Source: Planctomicrobium piriforme (GTDB lineage Bacteria; Planctomycetota; Planctomycetia; Pirellulales; PNKZ01). Taken from it: DNA of 6,071 nucleotides. A program made the position numbers and the translations under genes. Numbering within the stretch: position 1 is the first letter of the stretch; each line of letters opens with the position of its first letter. The notes beneath the pieces are model-generated. The model was not told where the DNA came from. It ran no database searches and saw only the letters and a program-made list of their open reading frames with translations. Below are positions 1-5,898 of this stretch, piece by piece. Location of the stretch: positions 1 to 6,071 of the forward strand of contig CAMCTH010000309.1 of assembly GCA_945877965.1 (NCBI GenBank), given 5' to 3'.

Positions 1-345
1 GGGCTGCCTCAGATGCCGGTGCCGCAACAACCGTCGAGCGAAGCGCCGCCGGATTCGATCGGCGAGATGTACGAGCAACTCAAACCGACCGACGAGTTGC
101 TGTGCGGCAGCTATGCCAACGCCGTGATGATCGGCCACTCGGGGGCCGAGTATTGGTTCGACTTCATCGTCAACATCGTGCCGCGGTCGATCGTCACGGC
201 CCGGGTGTTCATGGCGGCGCCGCAAGTGCCGGGCTTGCACGAAGCGCTCGTCCGCAGTTGGCAGCAGTTCGTCGAACAGCAAGAACGTCCCGAGCCGCCG
301 GAAGAAGAAACCGACGATGCGGACGAGGACGTGGAAGAAGAATAG
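1..345 (+). CDS. DUF3467-like small acidic protein, 5' end possibly outside window
   Basis: The frame is open from the first base to the TAG at 343-345. The first ATG is at 13, giving 110 residues, but the Pro/Gln-rich reading continues upstream to the window edge with no stop and no clear ribosome binding site before 13, so the true start may lie outside. The core (window residues about 33-90: YANAVMIGHSGAEYWFDF, then a stretch with IVTARVFM and a helix ending in SWQQFVEQ) resembles the DUF3467 family. Members are short proteins with a YAN motif, an FDF-type strand, an R-V strand and a C-terminal helix, and have no established function. The tail is very acidic (about 20 residues, mostly Glu and Asp), suggesting a disordered end. 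No signal peptide or membrane segment is visible, so it is probably cytoplasmic. It converges on the beta-propeller gene with 6 bases between stops. The family call is from memory of the motif pattern, not a search. Confidence 0.75.
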   Translation, partial: GLPQMPVPQQPSSEAPPDSIGEMYEQLKPTDELLCGSYANAVMIGHSGAEYWFDFIVNIVPRSIVTARVFMAAPQVPGLHEALVRSWQQFVEQQERPEPPEEETDDADEDVEEE

Positions 346-351
346 ACGCCG

Positions 352-1650
352 CTATTGCTTCTGAATGCGATAGAACGCCTTGTCGGTGCGGATGTAAAGC
401 GCACGGTCGACGGCGGCCGGTGACGCTAGGATGCGGCCGTCGAGATGATTCTCGGCCAGCACATGGAACGACTTGCCGGGCTGCAGCACATACGTCAGCC
501 CCTCTTCGCTGAAGAGATAGACTTTGCCGTCGGCCAGCAGCGGCGAGGCCGAGAAGTTGCCGCCGAGACGTTCGGTCCACAATTCTTCGCCCGTCGAGAC
601 GGCAACGCACGTCAGAATCCCCTTATCGCTAATCAAGTAGAGTTCGTCGCCGACGACGAGCGACGAGGGGCTCGACGGCACTTGCTTCTTCATCTTCCAC
701 GCGACATGCGTCGCGGTCGCATCGCCGCTGCCGCCGGTTCGAATCGCCCACAACTCCGGCTTCGCGAACGCCGTCGTGACGAACAGCAGCCCGTGACTTT
801 GCACGGGCCGCGGCACGATCGAGAACCCTTTGTACTCCACGCGCCACAGTTCGCGACCGTCGGCCGGCTCGTAGGCGATGACGCGGTCGGCTCCCGGACT
901 GATCAGTTGATCGCGGCCGTCGACGGTGACGATCGTCGGCGTGCAGTACGCTTTGCGAAAGTCGGGGTTGTCGTGCATCTTGCCGCTGCGGTTCACCTTC
1001 CAGCGAACCTTGCCGGTCGATTTCTCCAAGGCCGCCACGTACTGCACGTCCATGCCGTCGCAGGTGAGCATCAGCAAATCGTTCCACAAGATCGGCGAGC
1101 TGCCGGGACCCTCTTTGTGTTCCAGTTGCAGCTCTTCGTTGTGCCAGACGATCGCGCCGCTCTTTTGATTTAAGCAGGCGGTACCGAGCGCGCCGAAGTG
1201 GACGTAGACGTGCTTGTCATCGATCACCGGCGTCGGCGAAGCGAAGCTGTTCTTTGGGTTCTTGCCGATCGATTTGGATTTGCGAAAGACTTCGACGTGA
1301 TGCAGCAGCTTGCCGTCGCTCGGCGAGACGCAGATCGCGCTCAGCACGCGACCTTCTGGATCGGCGGCCGTCATCCACCAACCGCTCGTTCCCAACACGG
1401 GCGACGACCAACCTTCGCCGGGGAGCGACGTCTTCCACACGACGTTCTCCGATTCGCTCCAGCGCAGCGGCAGATCGCGGGCCACGGCATGACCGTCGCC
1501 GCGCGGTCCGCGAAATTGCGGCCAAGGTAACTCCGCCGCCGGCGCTACGTTCACCCAGGGAAGTGAGTCGGTTCCGCACAGCGACGCCGACATCGCCGCA
1601 GCGAGGAGTAACGTGGCGAAACGATCGTAGCGGATGGTCCGAAGATTCAT
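352..1650 (-). CDS. secreted PQQ-like beta-propeller repeat protein
   Basis: This gene encodes 432 residues from ATG at 1650. A TTG at 1674 is also in frame, but the ATG start puts a positive N-terminus (MNLRTIRYDRF) directly before the hydrophobic stretch TLLLAAAMSASL, a good Sec signal peptide; cleavage probably falls near APAA at 36-39. The mature part opens with WPQFRGPRGDG, the start typical of planctomycete PQQ-like propellers often annotated as BamB-like. Blade repeats follow: a Gly-rich turn and a strand ending in W (VVWKTSLPGEGWSSP, GAIVWHNEEL, GKVRWKVNRSG, GRELWRVEYKG, GEELWTERLGG), each linked to an ASPTP/SSP/ASP-type segment, consistent with 7-8 blades. No PQQ dehydrogenase catalytic residues or heme motif are evident, so it is probably a structural or binding propeller outside the cytoplasmic membrane rather than an enzyme. 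Function is not known. The codon pattern matches the neighbours. Confidence 0.9.
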   Translation of the reverse strand: MNLRTIRYDRFATLLLAAAMSASLCGTDSLPWVNVAPAAELPWPQFRGPRGDGHAVARDLPLRWSESENVVWKTSLPGEGWSSPVLGTSGWWMTAADPEGRVLSAICVSPSDGKLLHHVEVFRKSKSIGKNPKNSFASPTPVIDDKHVYVHFGALGTACLNQKSGAIVWHNEELQLEHKEGPGSSPILWNDLLMLTCDGMDVQYVAALEKSTGKVRWKVNRSGKMHDNPDFRKAYCTPTIVTVDGRDQLISPGADRVIAYEPADGRELWRVEYKGFSIVPRPVQSHGLLFVTTAFAKPELWAIRTGGSGDATATHVAWKMKKQVPSSPSSLVVGDELYLISDKGILTCVAVSTGEELWTERLGGNFSASPLLADGKVYLFSEEGLTYVLQPGKSFHVLAENHLDGRILASPAAVDRALYIRTDKAFYRIQKQ

Positions 1651-1698
1651 GCCAGGGGCCCTGCGTGACGGCAAACCGCAATCCGCGAAACGTCGCCG

Positions 1699-1727
1699 AC
1701 CCTACCCTGGATTTCGGGCATCGTCAA
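1699..1727 (-). promoter_or_regulatory. candidate sigma70-like promoter of the beta-propeller gene
   Basis: Read on the minus strand, TTGACG (1727-1722) is followed after 17 bp by TAGGGT (1704-1699). The -35 matches the consensus at 5 of 6 positions and the -10 at only 3 of 6. It lies about 50 bp before the ATG at 1650, in the 179-bp divergent spacer. In GC-rich DNA such a match can arise by chance, so this is a weak call. No equally good promoter was found for the divergent kinase gene. Confidence 0.35.
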
Positions 1728-1829
1728 TTCCGGCAACCTATGTTTCTGTGCGTCGACGCCGGGGGGTGGGTTCGGATCGCATGCTCTCGGGTCACGCTCG
1801 GTTGCACTTTATTGCCCGCGGCCTTTGTC

Positions 1830-4328
1830 ATGCTCTCACTCTCTAACACACCGTTTGCACTCGGCCGGTTGCGGGCTCGGTTCCGCTGCGCGCCGCTGCG
1901 CTACAAGCTGATGGTGCCGTTGGGGATCTCGTCGCTGACGTTGTTCTTCGCCGCGATCTGGTACGTCCACGACTGCTTCGAGCGGTTGGTCTCGCGGATC
2001 GATCCCGGCTCGCCGACGGCGCTGGAAACGACCGTCACGCAAACCACTTGGATTGCGGCTGGCACGTTGGTCGCCGTGCAATTGATCCTGGCGCAACTGA
2101 CCTCGATCTTGTTCAAACGCTACGTCGAACGACCGCTCGAACGGATCGCCGGCGGCGTTCGTCGCCGCGGCATGGTCGACGAAGCGACGATCCCGATGTC
2201 GTATCCCGACGAGATCGGTCGGCTGGCCGCCTTTCTCAATCAAGCGTTCCGCGCGACGACGGTCGAAGCGGCGAAGAACCAAGAACTCATTGCCAAGATC
2301 GCCGTTCGCGAGCGCGAGCTCATCGAGTTGGTCGACCATGCCGTCATCGGCATGCAGCGGCTCGATGCGAACGGCATCGTCTCCTGGGCGAACCGTTGTT
2401 TGCTCGATGCGATGGGCTACGCCGCCGACGACTACGTCGGTCGCAGCTTGGCTGACTTCTGCTTGGAACCGGATGCAGCCAAGGACGTGATCGAGCGCGT
2501 GCAGCGATTCGAACGACTGACCGACTACCCGCTCCGGATGCGCGCCCGCGACGGCCGTGTGCGGCATTGTCGTCTCGACGCGACCGCCGTGTTCGAAGAC
2601 GGTCGCTTTCGTCACACTCGCTGTTTCGTGCGCGATCTGACGCAAGTGACCGAGACGATGCAGAGTCTGCGCGAGACGGAGCAACGCTTTCGAACGTTGT
2701 CCGAATCGGTGCCGGCCGTCATCTTTCAGACCGACGCCGACGGCAAGACGGTCTACATCAATCGTCGCTGGGAAGAAATGACCGGTCAGCCCGAGCAGCG
2801 AACCTATGGGCTGGGCTGGACTGAGGTGGTTCATCCCGACGACTACCCGCGCGTCGTCGGCGAATGGAAACGGGTCGCGATGCACGGCTTGCCGTACCGC
2901 TTGGAGCATCGATTCTTGCACGCGCTGACCGGCGCGACGATCTGGGCTTCATGCGAAGCGCGGCCCCTGCGTCGTCCCGACGGCGAGTTCTTGGGTTACG
3001 TCGGCGTCTGCTTGGACATCACGCAAAGCCGACAAGCCCGGATCGAGCTGCAGCGCAGCTTGGCCGAGAACGCCGAGACCCGCGCGATGATCGAGGAGCA
3101 GGCCGTGCAGTTGCAGTTCCGCAATCAGGAACTGGAGCAAGCGCGGAGCAAAGCCGAGGCGGCGACGGAGAGCAAGAGCCGCTTCTTGGCCAACATGAGC
3201 CACGAATTGCGAACGCCGATGACGTCGATCATCGGCTTTAGCGAAAGCCTGATGAACGACGATCCGCATTTGGCGGCCGAGCAACGTGCGGCCGTCGAGA
3301 CGATTCGCCGCAACGGCTATTACCTGCTCGAGCTGATCAACGACATTCTCGATCTATCGAAGATCGAAGCCGACAAGATGCGGATCGAGCGGGTCGAGTG
3401 TCTGCTCACGCAATTGGTCCGCGAAGTTGTCGAGTTGATGTCGCCCCGGGCGGCCGAGAAGAAGCTGACGTTGCGGGTCGAGTACCGTTCGGCCGTCCCG
3501 CAGTCGATCGAGACCGACCCGACGCGGCTGCGACAAGTGCTGATCAACCTGCTCGGCAACGCGATCAAATTCACGCAGCGCGGCGAAGTTCGGCTCATCG
3601 TCGGGATCGATCTCGAAGCCGAGGGCTCGCCGTTGCGGTTCGACGTCGTCGACACCGGCATCGGAATCTCGAACGAACAGATGGCCGTACTGTTCCAACC
3701 GTTTACGCAGGCCGACGCTTCGACGACGCGGCAGTTCGGCGGCACGGGACTCGGACTCTCGATCAGTCGTCGCTTGGCGCAAATGCTCGGCGGCGAGATC
3801 ACGGTCGCCAGTCGCGCCGGTCAGGGGAGCACGTTTACGTTGCGAACCGCGATCGGCGATCGAACCGGCGTGCCGTATATCACGCCGCAAACGACGTCGT
3901 GGCCCGGCGGCCGCGCGGCGGTCGAAGGTCAGGCGTCGCGATTGGAATGTCGCATCTTGCTGGCCGAAGACGGGCCCGACAATCAGCGTTTGATCGCGCA
4001 CTTGTTGCGTCGCGCCGGAGCGACGGTCGAGGTCGTGGAGAACGGTCGCCAGGCGGTCGCCGCCGCGCTGGGTGCGCAGCCGTTGCCCCGTCCGTTCGAC
4101 ATCATCTTGATGGATATGCAGATGCCGGTGATGGACGGTTACACCGCCGTGCGGCAGTTGCGCGAGTCGGGCTACACGGGACCGATCGTCGCGCTGACGG
4201 CGAACGCGATGGCCGGCGATCGTGAAAAATGTTTGGATGCCGGCTGCGACGACTATGCCGTCAAGCCGATCGATCGCGCCGTGCTGTTCGAAACGTTGCA
4301 GCGACATCTCACGCCTTGCTCGACGTAA
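1830..4328 (+). CDS. membrane-anchored hybrid sensor histidine kinase (HAMP-PAS-PAS-HisKA-HATPase-REC)
   Basis: The product is 832 residues from ATG at 1830. Two membrane helices are visible at about 27-46 and 73-95 with only about 26 residues between them. A HAMP-like linker follows (96-150, RPLERI and DEIGRLAAFLN), then PAS 1 (about 161-275), PAS 2 with an HPDD motif (283-402), a Gln/Glu-rich coiled coil (403-450), HisKA with H458 in SHELRTP, and HATPase_c with N577 (N box), DTGIGIS at 608-614 (G1), FQPFTQ (F box) and FGGTGLGL from 636 (G2). The C-terminal receiver has E713/D714, phosphoacceptor D762 in LMDMQMPVMDG, T790 and K812, all intact. It should autophosphorylate H458 and pass phosphate to D762. 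No Hpt or output domain is present, so an unlinked Hpt protein is expected. The short external loop suggests the PAS domains sense a cytoplasmic or membrane-linked signal. Start choice: the frame stays open far upstream, antisense to the propeller gene; ATG 1740 is the main alternative, but neither has a clear ribosome binding site. Confidence 0.93.
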   Translation: MLSLSNTPFALGRLRARFRCAPLRYKLMVPLGISSLTLFFAAIWYVHDCFERLVSRIDPGSPTALETTVTQTTWIAAGTLVAVQLILAQLTSILFKRYVERPLERIAGGVRRRGMVDEATIPMSYPDEIGRLAAFLNQAFRATTVEAAKNQELIAKIAVRERELIELVDHAVIGMQRLDANGIVSWANRCLLDAMGYAADDYVGRSLADFCLEPDAAKDVIERVQRFERLTDYPLRMRARDGRVRHCRLDATAVFEDGRFRHTRCFVRDLTQVTETMQSLRETEQRFRTLSESVPAVIFQTDADGKTVYINRRWEEMTGQPEQRTYGLGWTEVVHPDDYPRVVGEWKRVAMHGLPYRLEHRFLHALTGATIWASCEARPLRRPDGEFLGYVGVCLDITQSRQARIELQRSLAENAETRAMIEEQAVQLQFRNQELEQARSKAEAATESKSRFLANMSHELRTPMTSIIGFSESLMNDDPHLAAEQRAAVETIRRNGYYLLELINDILDLSKIEADKMRIERVECLLTQLVREVVELMSPRAAEKKLTLRVEYRSAVPQSIETDPTRLRQVLINLLGNAIKFTQRGEVRLIVGIDLEAEGSPLRFDVVDTGIGISNEQMAVLFQPFTQADASTTRQFGGTGLGLSISRRLAQMLGGEITVASRAGQGSTFTLRTAIGDRTGVPYITPQTTSWPGGRAAVEGQASRLECRILLAEDGPDNQRLIAHLLRRAGATVEVVENGRQAVAAALGAQPLPRPFDIILMDMQMPVMDGYTAVRQLRESGYTGPIVALTANAMAGDREKCLDAGCDDYAVKPIDRAVLFETLQRHLTPCST

Positions 4329-4450
4329 ACCTTCTGCCGGCTCCGCTGCTACGATCGTTACGATTTATTCAAGCGGCCGATCGAAGCCGAACGCGTGCTG
4401 CGACCGGCCGTCGCGGCCTCTCATTGCGGTCCCGTCCTGCCGGAGAAGTT

Positions 4451-4462
4451 GGTCGGCCGACC
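4451..4462. repeat. 12-bp perfect palindrome in the kinase-to-ORF spacer
   Basis: GGTCGG is followed directly by its reverse complement CCGACC. A second small inverted repeat (GGCCG, TCG loop, CGGCC at 4406-4418) lies 32 bp upstream. Neither is followed by a T-run, so they are poor terminators. They could be operator-like sites or chance in GC-rich sequence. The rest of the 222-bp spacer (4329-4550) shows no convincing gene or promoter. Confidence 0.3.
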
Positions 4463-4550
4463 CCTCGACGACCGATAAATGTCTAGGGCTAAGCTAGATT
4501 TGCATGTCGGATCCACTCGCCGCATCATCCCGCCCCTGTGAGTCGACTGC

Positions 4551-4790
4551 ATGAAAACGGAACGCTCCGTCTTCGCGGACACCGCCGCTCTCGAATCGAC
4601 GCTCGCGCCGTCGTCGCCGAGCTGCGAGAGCAACTCGGAGCACGGCGCTCGCCTGCCGAACTTGCTGGCCCACTTACGTCATCGACAAAGTGCCTTGCAG
4701 CAAGCCGCGCAGACGACGGTTGTCGTCGGCGCGATGTTGCCGTGCCGCACCGGCGAGGCGATGAACTTGCCTTACTCTTCGCTGGTTTGA
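4551..4790 (+). CDS. small hypothetical protein, 79 residues
   Basis: ATG at 4551 to TGA at 4788-4790. I do not recognise the protein. The N-terminal half is Ser/Ala/Glu-rich and looks disordered; the second half (LPNLLAHLRHRQSALQQAAQTTVVV) could form an amphipathic helix followed by a short hydrophobic strand, with a Cys near the C-terminus (MLPCRTGEAMN). There is no signal peptide or membrane helix. Codon choice favours GC-ending codons and TCG, ACG, GCG and TTG as in the kinase gene, which supports real coding better than the two other forward frames here. Against it: no ribosome binding site before the ATG and no known family. It lies 222 bp after the kinase stop and 43 bp before the receiver gene, so it may share a transcript with that gene. 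A GTG-started frame at 4538-4837 overlapping the next ATG is the main competitor. Confidence 0.45.
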   Translation: MKTERSVFADTAALESTLAPSSPSCESNSEHGARLPNLLAHLRHRQSALQQAAQTTVVVGAMLPCRTGEAMNLPYSSLV

Positions 4791-4821
4791 TTCGTCTCTC
4801 TCCCCATCCAAGACCATCTGC

Positions 4822-4826
4822 GGAGG
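4822..4826 (+). promoter_or_regulatory. ribosome binding site of the receiver gene
   Basis: GGAGG lies 7 nt before the ATG at 4834. It is a clear Shine-Dalgarno site in a window where the larger genes lack one, and it fixes the start of the receiver gene. Confidence 0.8.
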
Positions 4827-4833
4827 CCGCGAC

Positions 4834-5226
4834 ATGAATCTTCAAAAACTGATCATCGCCGATCACGACGCCGTGCTGGTCGAGAACTTGGCCGGCTACT
4901 TTCGTCAGCGGGGCGTCGAAGTGAAGACGGCCTACGATGCGAAGACGGTGTTGAAGCTCGTGCATCACGAGACGCCCGACGCGTTCGTGATCGGGATCAC
5001 CATGCCGTGCAACAACGGCACGACGGTGTGCGAGTTGCTTTCCGACGAGCGCCGCTTCGCGTTCTTGCCGGCGGTGTTGCTCACCGATCACGCCGACGAT
5101 TGGTTGACGCATCAGTGTCACGCCCTGCAGGCCTACTATGCCGCAAAAGGCCCGGAGTTGGCGCGACGCATCGAGACGCTGCTCGAAGAAGCGTCGTCGC
5201 ACGTGCCGGTTTCCGTCGGCGCGTAA
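4834..5226 (+). CDS. stand-alone receiver-domain protein lacking the phosphoacceptor Asp (pseudo-receiver)
   Basis: The 130-residue product is one CheY-like receiver domain with no output domain and a short tail. The order of elements fits: strand 1 and acidic pocket (KLIIADHD, D10 and D12, with His at 11), a helix with VENLAGYFRQRG, strand 2 (VEVKTAYD), strand 3 (PDAFVIGITMP, 48-58), strand 4 with T84 (AVLLTDHAD), strand 5 with K105 (AYYAAKG), and a last helix (ELARRIETLLEEA). In the usual PDxxLLDxxMP motif the phosphorylated Asp falls at residue 54; here it is Gly (codon GGG, 4993-4995). The normal Pro after Lys is also Gly. T84 and K105 remain. It therefore probably cannot be phosphorylated in the standard way and may act as a binding module, adaptor or decoy. 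It sits 505 bp after the hybrid kinase, suggesting a shared pathway, which is inference. The start is set by GGAGG 7 nt upstream. Confidence 0.88.
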   Translation: MNLQKLIIADHDAVLVENLAGYFRQRGVEVKTAYDAKTVLKLVHHETPDAFVIGITMPCNNGTTVCELLSDERRFAFLPAVLLTDHADDWLTHQCHALQAYYAAKGPELARRIETLLEEASSHVPVSVGA

Positions 5227-5267
5227 CGCTTGTCGTCGTCTTGGCAACGAGAAAATGTTTCGCGCAA

Positions 5268-5287
5268 GCATCACGCCGGCGTGATGC
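5268..5287. repeat. 20-bp perfect palindrome downstream of the receiver gene
   Basis: GCATCACGCC is followed directly by its exact reverse complement GGCGTGATGC, 41 bp after the receiver stop codon. As RNA it would form a stem with a very small loop, but no T-run follows, so it is a poor intrinsic terminator. As DNA it has the two-fold symmetry of a site for a dimeric regulator. A shorter perfect palindrome (CCCCCGGGGG, 5307-5316) lies 19 bp further on. The remainder of 5227-5407 shows no gene. Confidence 0.6.
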
Positions 5288-5407
5288 GATCGTCGACCGG
5301 CTAACGCCCCCGGGGGAGATGCGCGACGGAAAACTTTCTCCGATCGTCACGAAACGAACCGGAAGGCCTCATTCCGAAAGTATTCCGCGCGACGACTCGG
5401 AAATTCG

Positions 5408-5435
5408 TTGACACGGCAATGTAAGATTTGATAAC
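5408..5435 (+). promoter_or_regulatory. sigma70-like promoter of the small-RNA gene
   Basis: A perfect TTGACA -35 (5408-5413) is followed after 16 bp by GATAAC (5430-5435), matching the -10 consensus at 4 of 6 positions. Transcription would begin near 5442. Directly upstream are two ATTCCG copies (5371-5376 and 5382-5387 within TATTCCG) and an inverted CGGAAAT (5398-5404), possible regulator half-sites. It is the best promoter-like sequence in the window and no ordinary gene follows it. Confidence 0.6.
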
Positions 5436-5631
5436 ACCAAGTCAGTGACGCGTTCATGCGTCTCGCGTCGGTGCGAATCGACCGAACAGCCTGCTGATTG
5501 GAATTCGTTTACGGTCCTGAATCACGGGTTGCTTCCGATCGCCGAGTGACGCAAGGTAAGAGTTTGAGTTTGTCCGAGAGTTCGTGTCCGTGCGTGTGTG
5601 CTTGTGATGTTCTGCTCCAGTTCTCGTCATC

Positions 5632-5641
5632 GAGGGGAGGG
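5632..5641 (+). promoter_or_regulatory. strong ribosome binding site inside the small RNA
   Basis: A GAGGGGAGGG run with its GGAGG core (5636-5640) lies 8 nt before ATG at 5649. A small CTCG-TCAT-CGAG hairpin (5623-5634) touches its 5' edge and could modulate access. It is what makes the short ORF that follows worth listing. Confidence 0.55.
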
Positions 5642-5648
5642 CAAAGTC

Positions 5649-5714
5649 ATGCAAGATCCGCCGGGTTCGTATTGCTGGGAGAGAACGCTGCTTGGAAGGC
5701 GGGCGGTTTACTAA
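5649..5714 (+). CDS. possible 21-residue small protein
   Basis: ATG at 5649 to TAA at 5712-5714. The peptide begins MQDPPGSYCW and ends in GRRAVY, with one Cys and one Trp side by side and a basic C-terminal half. It is not hydrophobic enough for a typical type I toxin, and has no run of one amino acid as in attenuation leader peptides. Support comes from the near-consensus ribosome binding site 8 nt upstream and from lying inside a unit with its own promoter and terminator. Against it: AGA and AGG codons appear although the large genes here use CGN for Arg, and an ORF this short occurs easily by chance. The stop overlaps the start of the imperfect AAAGGCGCGCGCTTT hairpin. I know no family for it. 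Confidence 0.35.
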   Translation: MQDPPGSYCWERTLLGRRAVY

Positions 5715-5852
5715 AGGCGCGCGCTTTCTACAAGCACTGCCGAAGTAAGACCGCTAACAAGCGGAAAGGGTCCCTGGATCTCGCTCCTTAAAACAGAGCG
5801 ACATCGCGAAGAGACCGCGGTTGTGTAAGCAGCCGAGTTCGTCTCTCAGCTT

Positions 5853-5880
5853 TCTTTGGTCTTCTATTTTTTCCCAAAGA
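5853..5880 (+). repeat. inverted repeat TCTTTGG/CCAAAGA
   Basis: A 7-bp perfect stem with a 14-nt pyrimidine-rich loop, 18 nt before the main terminator. The loop contains a run of six T residues. It could be part of the 3' fold of the small RNA or a protein-binding pyrimidine loop; it is too AT-rich to be a strong terminator by itself. Confidence 0.35.
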
Positions 5881-5898
5881 TCTCTTTCTCTATTAAAG

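Noticed and set aside
1254..1829. N-terminal extension of the kinase frame, open upstream to 1254
   Set aside because: Most of it lies antisense to the well-supported beta-propeller gene, is Arg-rich with no domain, and precedes a normal two-helix kinase N-terminus at 1830. It is an open frame produced by GC-rich codon bias.
1836..2921. 361-codon minus-strand ORF
   Set aside because: Antisense to the kinase membrane and PAS regions, a mirror of its codon bias; composition is not protein-like.
3354..4307. 317-codon minus-strand ORF
   Set aside because: Antisense to the HisKA, HATPase and receiver parts of the kinase; the translation is Arg/Gln/Asp-rich without domain features.
4538..4837. 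GTG-started 99-codon ORF whose stop overlaps the receiver ATG (ATGA)
   Set aside because: The overlap would fit translational coupling, but the translation is very Arg-rich, third-position GC is lower than in the alternative frame at 4551, and no family is recognised. Kept only as a competitor.
4525..5274. 249-codon minus-strand ORF spanning the receiver gene
   Set aside because: Antisense to the receiver gene, which has clear family motifs and a ribosome binding site; the minus translation is Arg-rich and unrecognisable.
5268..5287. Palindrome as an intrinsic terminator of the receiver gene
   Set aside because: No T-run follows the stem and the loop would be very small; an operator-like role fits better.
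5498..5791. 97-codon plus-strand ORF with TTG start
   Set aside because: No ribosome binding site, atypical Ser/Cys/Lys-rich composition and no domain; it runs through several RNA hairpins.
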